From: Diaminobutyricimonas aerilata | Lineage (GTDB): Bacteria; Actinomycetota; Actinomycetes; Actinomycetales; Microbacteriaceae | Direction: 5' to 3' | Length of the DNA: 64,000 nt | Assembly (NCBI RefSeq): GCF_002797715.1 | Contig: NZ_PGFF01000001.1 | Span: forward strand, 1,635,304-1,699,303 | Shown: positions 28,900 through 36,360 of the stretch, piece by piece | Layout: every line of letters begins with the position of its first letter | Numbering within the stretch: position 1 is the stretch's first letter | The notes under the pieces: generated by a model | Told to the model about the DNA's origin: nothing | The model's database searches: none | What the model saw: only the letters and a program-made list of their open reading frames with translations | Translations under genes and position numbers: made by a program

Positions 28900-28968
28900 C
28901 CCGCCCGCGCGCCCGGCGCCGGCCTCCGCATACCGCGGCACGACCGGTGCCCTCCTCGATCGCCAGGT

Positions 28969-29065
28969 GTCGGAAATTCAGGAGTCGGGCGGTGCCCGGG
29001 GTCGGCGCACCCGGAATCGCGGCACAGCACACCGGGCACTGACCGCGCATTCCTGAATTTCCGAC
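28969..29065. repeat. Palindromic element, copy D (97 bp)
   Basis: Perfect 15-bp inverted arms at 28969-28983 and 29051-29065. The interior has ACCCGGAATCGCG at 29009-29021, identical over 13 bp to copy A and in the same orientation, so minus polarity with the core 47 bp from the right end. It is 70 bp after glyS and about 118 bp before the DUF559 gene. Confidence 0.9.
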
Positions 29066-29182
29066 GCTCTGAGCGTGGTTGTTCGGTCCCGCGCGTCCAC
29101 CACACGGCGCGACGGCTGGCCGTTGTGCACGGATCCGCGATCGACGCACCGTCGCGGGAGCCGGTTCGCGACCGTGGTCGAC

Positions 29183-30124
29183 GTGAGCATTGCGGACTGG
29201 GTGGATGAGCTGGGCGGCATGGCGCAGAAGCAGCAGCTCGTGCGTCGAGGCGCCGGCGATCGGCACCTGACCGCAGCCGTTCGTACGGGGGAGGTGATCC
29301 GGGTGCGCAACGGCTGGTACACGACGCTTCCGACCGACGATCCGCGCGTCCGTGCGGTCCGCGTCGGAGGTCGGTTGACGGGGGTCTCCGCGATCGCGGC
29401 GTGGGGAGGGTGGGTCGAGCGGTCGACGACGCTCCATGTCGCGGTGCCGGTGAACGCCGCGCGGCAGAGGTCACCGGGGAACCGTCGACGGCGACTAGCG
29501 CGCGGCAGAGACGGCGTGGTGCTGCATTGGGAGGAGCGCGAACGGTCCGCACACGGCGACAGCATGTTCGTCGGCCTGGCGGACGCACTCCGACGCGCCG
29601 CGCTCGACGAGCCGCTCGAGGTTGCCGTCGCCGCTTTCGATTGGGCGATGCGCACCGGGCGCTTCGAGCGGACGGATCTCGAACGGGTGCTGGAGGAGCT
29701 GCCCGCCCGGCTGCAGGTGCTCGCCGCTCTGGTGGACCCGGCACGCGAGTCGTTGCCGGAGAGCCTGCTCTGCACGCGCGCACGGCTGGCCGGCCATCGC
29801 GTTCGTACCCAGGTGCCGATCACCGGCACATCACAACGCATCGACGTCGTCGTCGACGGGATCGTCGCCGTGGAGGTGGACGGCCGCGAGCACCATCTGC
29901 TCACCTTCGAACGCGACCGCGCGAAGGATCTCTCGATCACCCGCGACGGGTACCACCCGCTACGGCCCACCGCGCGGCTCGTCTTCGACCGGTGGCCCGA
30001 GGTGCTGGCGGCCATCCGTGCTGCGATCGCGGCCCGCCGCTCCGCTCTCAGCGTCGGAAACTCAGGAGAACCGCCGGGCGGTCCGCCGGGACGCCGCATG
30101 CTTCCGGCCTTCGCGTCCCGATGA
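29183..30124 (+). CDS. DUF559/AbiEi-like protein with endonuclease-type fold
   Basis: About 313 residues. The N-terminal ~50 residues (SIADWVDELGGMAQKQQLVRRG) resemble the AbiEi-type antitoxin winged helix. The C-terminal third (IDVVVDGIVAVEVDGREHHLLTFERDRAKD, residues ~215-290) matches the DUF559/Vsr-like PD-(D/E)xK pattern, with Asp, V-E-V-D and a downstream Arg/Lys. No partner toxin gene is adjacent. The last ~24 residues (after AIAARRSAL) are read from repeat copy E, which supplies the stop. I chose the GTG at 29183; GTGs at 29174 and 29075 are possible. Activity is unproven. Confidence 0.7.
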   Translation: MSIADWVDELGGMAQKQQLVRRGAGDRHLTAAVRTGEVIRVRNGWYTTLPTDDPRVRAVRVGGRLTGVSAIAAWGGWVERSTTLHVAVPVNAARQRSPGNRRRRLARGRDGVVLHWEERERSAHGDSMFVGLADALRRAALDEPLEVAVAAFDWAMRTGRFERTDLERVLEELPARLQVLAALVDPARESLPESLLCTRARLAGHRVRTQVPITGTSQRIDVVVDGIVAVEVDGREHHLLTFERDRAKDLSITRDGYHPLRPTARLVFDRWPEVLAAIRAAIAARRSALSVGNSGEPPGGPPGRRMLPAFASR

Positions 30125-30160
30125 AGTACCGCGCACCAGCCTGGCTCCTGAATTTCCGAC
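30053..30160. repeat. Palindromic element, copy E (108 bp)
   Basis: Left arm GTCGGAAACTCAGGA (one change) at 30053-30067, perfect right arm at 30146-30160. About 10 bp longer than the other copies, and the GATYCCG core is not evident. It overlaps the 3' end of the DUF559 gene. Confidence 0.85.
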
Positions 30161-30235
30161 ACCACGCCGCACGAGAGTCGGCTTCGCCAGGTCTAGCGCG
30201 GGGAATACGGAACCGCACGACGGGTTGCAGTTCAC

Positions 30236-30886
30236 GTGAGTGAACCCATCAAGGTGGACATCTGGTCGGACATCGCGTGCCCGTGGTGCTACATCGGCAA
30301 ACGCAAGTTCGAGGCCGGCGTCGAACGCTTCGGCGGCGACGTGGAGATCGAGTACCACTCCTTCGAGTTGGCCCCCGACACTCCCGTCGAGTTCGAGGGC
30401 GGCGAGATCGACTTCCTCTCCGGGCACAAAGGCATTCCGCGCGAGCAGGCGGAGCAGATGATCGACCGCGTGACGCAGATCGCGGCGTCGGTGGATCTGG
30501 CCTACGACTACGACGCGCTGCAGCACACCAACACGGTGAAGGCGCACGAGCTCCTCCACGCCGCGAAGCAACACGGCGTGCAGCTCGAAATGATGGAGCG
30601 CCTCTTCTCCGCCTACTTCGTCGAGGGTCGCCACGTGGGTCGCATCGACGATCTGGCCGATCTCGCGGCCGAGATCGGCCTCGACCGCGACGAGACCCAT
30701 CGCGCCCTCGCGACGGATGAGCACCTCGGCGCCGTGCGCGAGGACCAGGCGCTCGCCCAGCAGCTCGGCATCCAGGGCGTGCCGTTCTTCGTCTTCGACG
30801 GCAGGTTCGCCGTGTCGGGCGCGCAGGACGCGGCGACGTTCGCCGACGTGCTCGGCCAGGTGCGGGATGCGAGGGCGGCCGCGTGA
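30236..30886 (+). CDS. DsbA-family oxidoreductase (FrnE-like)
   Basis: A 216-residue thioredoxin-fold protein without a signal peptide. The active site C15-P-W-C18 in DIACPWCYIGKRKFE, the cis-Pro in QGVPFFVFDGRFAVSGAQ and a helical insertion match FrnE/polyketide-type DsbA proteins, which act in the cytoplasm as disulfide oxidoreductases or isomerases. GTG start at 30236 with no clear ribosome site. The stop overlaps a 39-residue Cys protein as GTGA. Confidence 0.9.
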   Translation: MSEPIKVDIWSDIACPWCYIGKRKFEAGVERFGGDVEIEYHSFELAPDTPVEFEGGEIDFLSGHKGIPREQAEQMIDRVTQIAASVDLAYDYDALQHTNTVKAHELLHAAKQHGVQLEMMERLFSAYFVEGRHVGRIDDLADLAAEIGLDRDETHRALATDEHLGAVREDQALAQQLGIQGVPFFVFDGRFAVSGAQDAATFADVLGQVRDARAAA

Positions 30887-31002
30887 GCGACATCAAGCTC
30901 ATCCCGCTCGGTGCCCCGGATGCGGCCGTCTGCGAGGGGGACTTCTGCGTCATCCCCGCGGTCTCGGATGTGATCAGCCGGCTCGACGCCGACGAGGCGT
31001 GA
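30883..31002 (+). CDS. Small 39-residue protein with a Cx4C pair
   Basis: A short frame starting at a GTG that overlaps the FrnE stop (GTGA). It reads MSDIKLIPLGAPDAAV, then C-E-G-D-F-C, then VIPAVSDVISRLDADEA. Two Cys at positions 17 and 22 are separated by four residues. Codon use is strongly GC-ending, as in the neighbours. No ribosome site is needed because of the overlap. I do not recognise a characterised family. Coupling to a thiol oxidoreductase suggests a redox partner or substrate, which is inference. Confidence 0.65.
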   Translation: MSDIKLIPLGAPDAAVCEGDFCVIPAVSDVISRLDADEA

Positions 31003-31003
31003 C

Positions 31004-31492
31004 TCAGTCCCTGGGGGCTGCCGGGTCCGCGATGTCGGCCACTGTCGCGTCGAAGGCGCGGATGAGGTCGTCGGCGTCGACGAGCAGGCTGTACCCGTGC
31101 TCGCCCGCCCCCATCGCGACGGACCCGGTGACGTCGGTGTCGGCGAAGACCGGCCAGGCGGTTGTCGAGCCGAACGGGGTGATGGTGCCGCGTTCGTATC
31201 CGGTGGCCTCGAGGGCGACGGATGCCTCCGGCAGCTTGAGCTTGTTGACGCCGACCACGGCGCGCAGCTTGGGCCAGGAGATCTGCTTGTCACCCGGGAC
31301 GAGGGCGAACAGGAACGTGCCGTCGTGGCGCTTGACCACGAGGGTCTTGACGACCTCCCGCGGGCTGACGCCGATGAGTGTCGCCGCCTCTTCGAGCGAT
31401 CCGGCGGCCGGGCGCTCACGGAATTCGACCGTCACACCCCGCGCCTCGGCGTCGGCGCGTGCCCGGTCCCGTCCTGTTCTCAGTTCGTCCAC
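31004..31492 (-). CDS. YbaK/EbsC-type aminoacyl-tRNA deacylase
   Basis: A 162-residue protein of the YbaK/ProX editing family, which hydrolyses mischarged aminoacyl-tRNAs such as Cys-tRNA(Pro). Conserved segments: SPREVVKTLVVK (Lys of the active region), FALVPGDKQISWPKLR, ATGYERGTITPFG and DTDVTGSVAMGAGEHGYSL. I chose the GTG at 31492, which gives a normal length; the frame stays open upstream only as antisense to dusB. It converges on the FrnE pair, with stop codons one base apart. Confidence 0.88.
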   Translation of the reverse strand: MDELRTGRDRARADAEARGVTVEFRERPAAGSLEEAATLIGVSPREVVKTLVVKRHDGTFLFALVPGDKQISWPKLRAVVGVNKLKLPEASVALEATGYERGTITPFGSTTAWPVFADTDVTGSVAMGAGEHGYSLLVDADDLIRAFDATVADIADPAAPRD

Positions 31493-31557
31493 AGCGACGA
31501 CAACCCGACACGCGTCCCCCGGATTCCCGCCGTGCCGCACGCGGAGGCAGGGTCTGG

Positions 31558-31563
31558 GAGAAT
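31558..31563 (+). promoter_or_regulatory. Possible leaderless -10 box (GAGAAT) for dusB
   Basis: GAGAAT is 7 nt before the ATG at 31571. It is weaker than the TANNNT examples but has the same spacing. Confidence 0.35.
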
Positions 31564-31570
31564 CAGAGTG

Positions 31571-32746
31571 ATGACCACGATGACCGCTGCCGAGCCCGGG
31601 CTGCACATCGGCCCGCTGCGGCTCGATGTGCCGGTCGTTCTCGCGCCCATGGCCGGGATCACCAACACCGCGTTCCGGCGGCTGTGCCGCGAGTACGGGG
31701 CCGGTCTGTACGTGAGCGAGATGATCACGAGCCGCGCGCTCGTCGAGCGCACCCCCGAGAGCATGCGGCTCATCCAGCACCACGAGTCGGAGACGCCGCG
31801 CAGCATCCAGCTCTACGGGGTGGACCCGACGACGGTCGCCGAGGCGGTCACGATGCTCGTCGCCGAGGATCGCGCCGACCACATCGACCTGAACTTCGGA
31901 TGCCCGGTGCCGAAGGTCACCCGCAAGGGCGGCGGTGCCGCTCTGCCGTGGAAGCTCGGGCTGTTCCGCGAGATCGTCGAACGGGCCGTCCGTGCCGCCG
32001 GCGACGTGCCGCTCACGGTCAAGATGCGCAAGGGCATCGACTCCGACCACTTGACCTACCTCGAGGCGGGCAAGGCGGCCGAGGGGGCCGGGGTCGCCGC
32101 CATCGCGCTGCATGCACGCACCGCCGCCGAGTTCTACTCCGGCACCGCCGACTGGTCCGCGATCGCGACGTTGAAGCAGACCATCACCGGGGTGCCGGTG
32201 CTCGGCAACGGCGACATCTGGAGCGCCGACGACGCGCTGCGGATGGTGCGCGAGACCGGGTGCGACGGAGTCGTCGTCGGCCGTGGCTGCCTCGGCCGCC
32301 CGTGGCTGTTCGGCGATCTCGCCTCCGCGTTCCGTTCGGAGGTCGACCCGACCGTCGAGCGCGTGCGGCACGAGCCCGCGCTCGGTGAGGTCGCCCGCGC
32401 GTTCCGGCGGCACGCGGAGTTGCTCGTCGAGTTCTTCGGCGGTGACGAGGGCCGCGCGTGCCGGGACATCCGCAAGCACGTCGCCTGGTACTTCAAGGGC
32501 TACGCCGTCGGTGGCGAGCTCCGCGCCCGGCTCGCCACCGTGGAGAGCCTCGCGCACCTCGACGAGCTGCTCGGCGAGCTCGACCCCGACCAGCCGTACC
32601 CCGGCGAGGCCGCCGAGGGCCAGCGCGGTCGGGCGGGAACCCCCAAGGTGCCGGCGCTTCCCGACCGCTGGCTCGAGAGCCGCGAGCTGCAGGAGACCCA
32701 CCGCGACGAGTTGAACCTCGCGGAATTGAGCACCAGTGGCGGGTGA
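31571..32746 (+). CDS. dusB: tRNA-dihydrouridine synthase
   Basis: A 391-residue FMN enzyme reducing uridines in the D-loop of tRNA. The TIM barrel begins VVLAPMAGITNTAFRRL; the catalytic Cys111 stands in NFGCPVPKVTRKGGG; KMRKG and GNGDIW follow in order. The C-terminal helical domain ends near residue 360, with an extra basic tail. The ATG at 31571 is chosen, with an in-frame ATG nine bases on as alternative. The stop lies 11 bp inside dgt, so both are probably translated together with dnaG. Confidence 0.93.
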   Translation: MTTMTAAEPGLHIGPLRLDVPVVLAPMAGITNTAFRRLCREYGAGLYVSEMITSRALVERTPESMRLIQHHESETPRSIQLYGVDPTTVAEAVTMLVAEDRADHIDLNFGCPVPKVTRKGGGAALPWKLGLFREIVERAVRAAGDVPLTVKMRKGIDSDHLTYLEAGKAAEGAGVAAIALHARTAAEFYSGTADWSAIATLKQTITGVPVLGNGDIWSADDALRMVRETGCDGVVVGRGCLGRPWLFGDLASAFRSEVDPTVERVRHEPALGEVARAFRRHAELLVEFFGGDEGRACRDIRKHVAWYFKGYAVGGELRARLATVESLAHLDELLGELDPDQPYPGEAAEGQRGRAGTPKVPALPDRWLESRELQETHRDELNLAELSTSGG

Positions 32747-34016
32747 GTGGCACAGCCACGCCGACGCGGATGCCGCGCTCGAACGTGGATACGGCCCGGC
32801 CGACGCCGAGCGATGGTTCCCCGAGGAGCACTCCACCCGCCGCAGCGACTTCGCGCGTGACCGCGGGCGCCTGCTGCACTCGAGCGCGCTCCGCCGTCTC
32901 GCCGCGAAGACGCAGGTGCTGAGCCCGACTGCCGGTCTCGACTTCGCCCGCAACCGGCTCACCCACTCCCTCGAGGTCGCCCAGGTCGGCCGCGAACTCG
33001 CCACGAGCCTCGGACTCGACCCCGACGTCGTCGACACCGCGTGCCTCGCCCACGACCTCGGCCACCCACCCTTCGGCCACAACGGCGAACGCGCGCTCAA
33101 CACGTGGGCCGCCGACATCGGGGGTTTCGAGGGCAACGCGCAGACCCTCCGCCTGCTCACCCGCATCGAGCCGAAGGTGTTCGGTCCCGACGGCCACAGC
33201 TACGGGCTCAATCTCACGCGGGCGAGCCTCGACGCGAGTTGCAAATACCCCTGGCCCGAGCAGCACGGCATCCCCGACCCGAGCGGTCGCAGCAAGTTCG
33301 GCTTCTACGCGGACGACACCCCCGTGTTCGAGTGGCTGCGCGCGGGCGCGCCCGACCGCGTGCGCTGCATCGAGGCGCAGGTGATGGACTTGAGCGACGA
33401 CATCGCCTACAGCGTCCACGACTTCGAGGACGCGATCGTGAGCGGCTACCTCGACGTGCCGGCGCTCAGTGCGCGTGCCGACCACGACGAACTGGTCGAC
33501 GCGATGTTCGAGTGGATCGGCGGGGAGATCGATCACGACGAGCTCATCGCCGCCTTCGACCGGCTCGACAACCTCGACTTCTGGATCGACGACTGGAACG
33601 GCAGCCGGCGCGACCTCGCGAAGCTCAAGAACCTGACCAGCCAGCTCATCGGACGCTTCGCGCACGAGGCCGTGCACGCCACTCGCGCGGCTTATCCGAG
33701 CGGCAGTCTCATCCGGTTCGGCGCGGATGTGGTGGTCCCGCGGGAGACGCAGGCGGAGATCGCGGTGCTCAAGGGCATCGTCGCCGCCAACGTCATGTCG
33801 ACGAACTCCCGCAAGCCGATCTACGCGCGTCAGCGGAGCATCCTCACCGAGCTCGCCGACGCGCTCTACGCCACCGGCCCCCGCGACCTCGACCCCGGGT
33901 TCGCCGCGGACTGGAACGCGGCCCCCGACGACGCCGCCCGGCGGCGCGTCGTCGTGGACCAGGTCGCGTCGCTCACCGACCAGTCGGCGATGGCCTGGCA
34001 CGAGCGGTTGGCGTAG
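32736..34016 (+). CDS. dgt: Deoxyguanosinetriphosphate triphosphohydrolase-like protein
   Basis: A 426-residue HD-domain dNTPase splitting dGTP (or other dNTPs) to the nucleoside and triphosphate. The metal-binding set is visible as NRLTHSLEVAQVG, AHDLGHPPFGHNGE (HD pair) and DLSDDIAYSVHDFEDA. A GTG start overlaps the dus gene by 11 bp, and dnaG starts 6 bp after the stop. The dus-dgt-dnaG order is conserved in actinobacteria and links nucleotide pool control with replication. Confidence 0.94.
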   Translation: MAGEWHSHADADAALERGYGPADAERWFPEEHSTRRSDFARDRGRLLHSSALRRLAAKTQVLSPTAGLDFARNRLTHSLEVAQVGRELATSLGLDPDVVDTACLAHDLGHPPFGHNGERALNTWAADIGGFEGNAQTLRLLTRIEPKVFGPDGHSYGLNLTRASLDASCKYPWPEQHGIPDPSGRSKFGFYADDTPVFEWLRAGAPDRVRCIEAQVMDLSDDIAYSVHDFEDAIVSGYLDVPALSARADHDELVDAMFEWIGGEIDHDELIAAFDRLDNLDFWIDDWNGSRRDLAKLKNLTSQLIGRFAHEAVHATRAAYPSGSLIRFGADVVVPRETQAEIAVLKGIVAANVMSTNSRKPIYARQRSILTELADALYATGPRDLDPGFAADWNAAPDDAARRRVVVDQVASLTDQSAMAWHERLA

Positions 34017-34022
34017 CGACCC

Positions 34023-36164
34023 ATGGCCGGACTCATCCGCAGGAGCGACATCGACGAGGTGCGGTCACGCACCAACATCGCCGACATCATCGGCGACTAC
34101 GTCACGCTCAAGGGCGCGGGGGTCGGGTCGATGAAGGGTCTGTGCCCCTTCCACGACGAACGCAGTCCGAGCTTCCACGTGCGGCCCCAGGTCGGGTTCT
34201 ACCACTGCTTCGGATGCGGCGAGGGCGGCGACGTCTACACGTTCCTGCAGAAGATGGACCACGTCACCTTCCAGGAGGCCGTGGAACGACTCGCGGCGCG
34301 CATCGGCTACGAGCTGCACTACGAGGACGGCGGCTCGGCCGGCGATCACGGCAACCGTGCGCGCCTGCTCGCCGCGAACCGGGCGGCCGAGCAGTTCTTC
34401 CAGGCACAGCTGGCCTCTCCCGGCGCCGAGCCGGGGCGGCGCTTCCTCGGCGAGCGCGGTTTCGACCAGTCGGCGGCCGAGCGGTTCGGCATCGGTTTCG
34501 CCCCGAAGTCGTACGACGCCCTCTCGAAGCACCTCAAGGCCCAGGGCTTCACCGACGACGAGCTGGTCTCCGCCGGACTCGTCGGGCGAGGGGATCGCGG
34601 GCTGTACGACCGATTCCGCGGGCGCCTCATCTGGCCCATCCGCGACACGACCGGGCAGACCCTCGGATTCGGCGCGCGCCGACTGCTCGACGACGACCAG
34701 GGCCCCAAGTACCTCAACACGCCCGAGACGGCGGTGTACCACAAGAGCCAGGTGCTGTATGGGCTCGATCTGGCCAAGCGCGACATCGCGCGCGGCAAGC
34801 AGGTCGTCGTGGTCGAGGGCTACACCGACGTCATGGCGTGCCACCTCGCGGGCGTCACGACGGCGGTCGCGACGTGCGGCACGTCGTTCGGCGTCGACCA
34901 CATCAAGATCATCCGTCGGGTCCTGGGCGACTACGACAACGCCGACTCGCGTCAGCTCGGCGAGGTCGTGTTCACGTTCGACCCGGATGAGGCGGGGCAG
35001 AAGGCGGCGAGCCGGGCGTTCGCGGAGGAGCAGCGGTTCGCCGCACAGACCTTCGTCGCCGTCGCGCCCGACGGACTCGACCCGTGCGACCTCCGGCTCC
35101 AGCGTGGCGAAGACGCCGTGCGACGACTCATCCAGCAGCGGCGCCCGATGTTCGAGTTCATGGTGCGTCGCGTGCTGGGTGGGTTCGACCTCGAGACCGT
35201 CGAGGGGCGCGTCGCCGCCCTGCGGGCCGCCGCGCCCGTCGTGGCGGGCATCCGCGACCAGGCCCTCGGCATCGGCTATGTGCGCAACCTCGCCGGGTGG
35301 CTGGGCATGGACCCGAGCGAGGTGCAGCGCGCCGTATCCGCGGCACGTTCCGCCGGGGAGCGCACCGCCGCATCCGGGGATCGCAAGACGGGGGACGGCA
35401 CCCGTGGCGAGCGCGGCGAGCGCGGCTCCGGCCGGGGCGACGGCACTCGCGTGGACGGGCCCCGCGGCGAGGGGCAGCGTCGCTTCGACTCGCGACGACC
35501 CGAGGGGGTGCCGACCGCGACGGGCGCCCGGCGCGGTCCGGGCGACGCGCCGCTGGCCTCCGGTCCGCGCTCGGATGCGAGCCGTCCCGGCGGGCGGCGC
35601 CCGGGGGAGTCCGTGCAGCCCGACTGGCCCGACGCCCCGCCGCCCGACCCGTACGACGAGCCCGGCTACCCCGGCGCCGAGGTGGCGGAACCGGCCGCGT
35701 CGCTCACGACCCTGCCGACGGACCCGAACACCCGCCTCGAACGGGACGCGCTCATGGCGATGCTGCAGCATCCGGCGGAGGTCGGCGCGGACCTGCTCGG
35801 TCGCGCCGCGCACGTCGCGTTCGCCAACCACAGCCTCGCCGTGGTGCGCGACGCGATCGCCGCGACCCTCGACCTGGTCGACCGGTCCGACTGGCTCATG
35901 CGCGTCTCCGACGAGGTGCCCACCCGGTTCGCGACCCTCGTGCAACAGCTCGGCGTGGCGCCCCTGCCCGGTCGGCCGGAGCAGCTCGCGAACTATTGCC
36001 GCAGCGTCGTCACCGACCTCGTCGCCCGCGACCTGCTGCGCCGCAAGGCGGAGCTGCTCGGTGCCCTGCAGCGCGCCTCCGCCGACGACGCCCGCTACCG
36101 GGAGCTGCAGCAGCAGCTCGTGCAGGTCGAGGCGGACCGCCGGGCATTGCGCGAGGAGACCTGA
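34023..36164 (+). CDS. dnaG: DNA primase
   Basis: A 713-residue primase. The N-terminal CHC2 zinc ribbon uses C41-x2-H44 and C62-x2-C65. The catalytic core follows, with the TOPRIM motif VVVEGYTDVMA near residue 260. A long Gly/Arg/Pro/Asp-rich linker (about residues 450-560) is low in complexity. The C-terminal ~150 residues are the helical DnaB-binding region. The larger-than-usual size is due to the linker. It is the last gene of the dus-dgt-dnaG row. Confidence 0.97.
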   Translation: MAGLIRRSDIDEVRSRTNIADIIGDYVTLKGAGVGSMKGLCPFHDERSPSFHVRPQVGFYHCFGCGEGGDVYTFLQKMDHVTFQEAVERLAARIGYELHYEDGGSAGDHGNRARLLAANRAAEQFFQAQLASPGAEPGRRFLGERGFDQSAAERFGIGFAPKSYDALSKHLKAQGFTDDELVSAGLVGRGDRGLYDRFRGRLIWPIRDTTGQTLGFGARRLLDDDQGPKYLNTPETAVYHKSQVLYGLDLAKRDIARGKQVVVVEGYTDVMACHLAGVTTAVATCGTSFGVDHIKIIRRVLGDYDNADSRQLGEVVFTFDPDEAGQKAASRAFAEEQRFAAQTFVAVAPDGLDPCDLRLQRGEDAVRRLIQQRRPMFEFMVRRVLGGFDLETVEGRVAALRAAAPVVAGIRDQALGIGYVRNLAGWLGMDPSEVQRAVSAARSAGERTAASGDRKTGDGTRGERGERGSGRGDGTRVDGPRGEGQRRFDSRRPEGVPTATGARRGPGDAPLASGPRSDASRPGGRRPGESVQPDWPDAPPPDPYDEPGYPGAEVAEPAASLTTLPTDPNTRLERDALMAMLQHPAEVGADLLGRAAHVAFANHSLAVVRDAIAATLDLVDRSDWLMRVSDEVPTRFATLVQQLGVAPLPGRPEQLANYCRSVVTDLVARDLLRRKAELLGALQRASADDARYRELQQQLVQVEADRRALREET

Positions 36165-36229
36165 GACCGGTCGCGAAATCACCCCGGCGACCCGCCGGAA
36201 GCGTTGCGGTCTCATTAACAAAACCGCCC

Positions 36230-36285
36230 GCGGTCCGGCTGACTGTTCACCGTGTGTTAGGACTGTTACACAGCACGGCCTCGAC
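36230..36285 (+). promoter_or_regulatory. Promoter region of the peptide ABC operon
   Basis: The 196-bp gap before the binding protein is less GC-rich than its surroundings around 36210-36270. It contains CTGACT (36239-36244), TAGGAC (36258-36263) and a dyad TGTGT ... ACACA (about 36253-36272). These may be the promoter and an operator; spacing to a single best -10 is uncertain. Confidence 0.35.
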
Positions 36286-36360
36286 GCCATCCCCCTCACG
36301 TCCACCCCGCACGGGGTCGACGGCGCGTCCGGGCCTCCAACCAGGAAGAGGTAACCGGAT

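Noticed and set aside
29075-29182. Upstream extension of the DUF559 gene to the GTG at 29075
   Set aside because: The added ~36 residues have no resemblance to the AbiEi-type start and begin right after copy D; the GTG at 29183 gives the expected N-terminus.
28969-30160. DUF559 gene plus flanking elements as a composite insertion sequence
   Set aside because: No transposase motif and no clear target-site duplication was found at either element, so a classical IS call is not supported.
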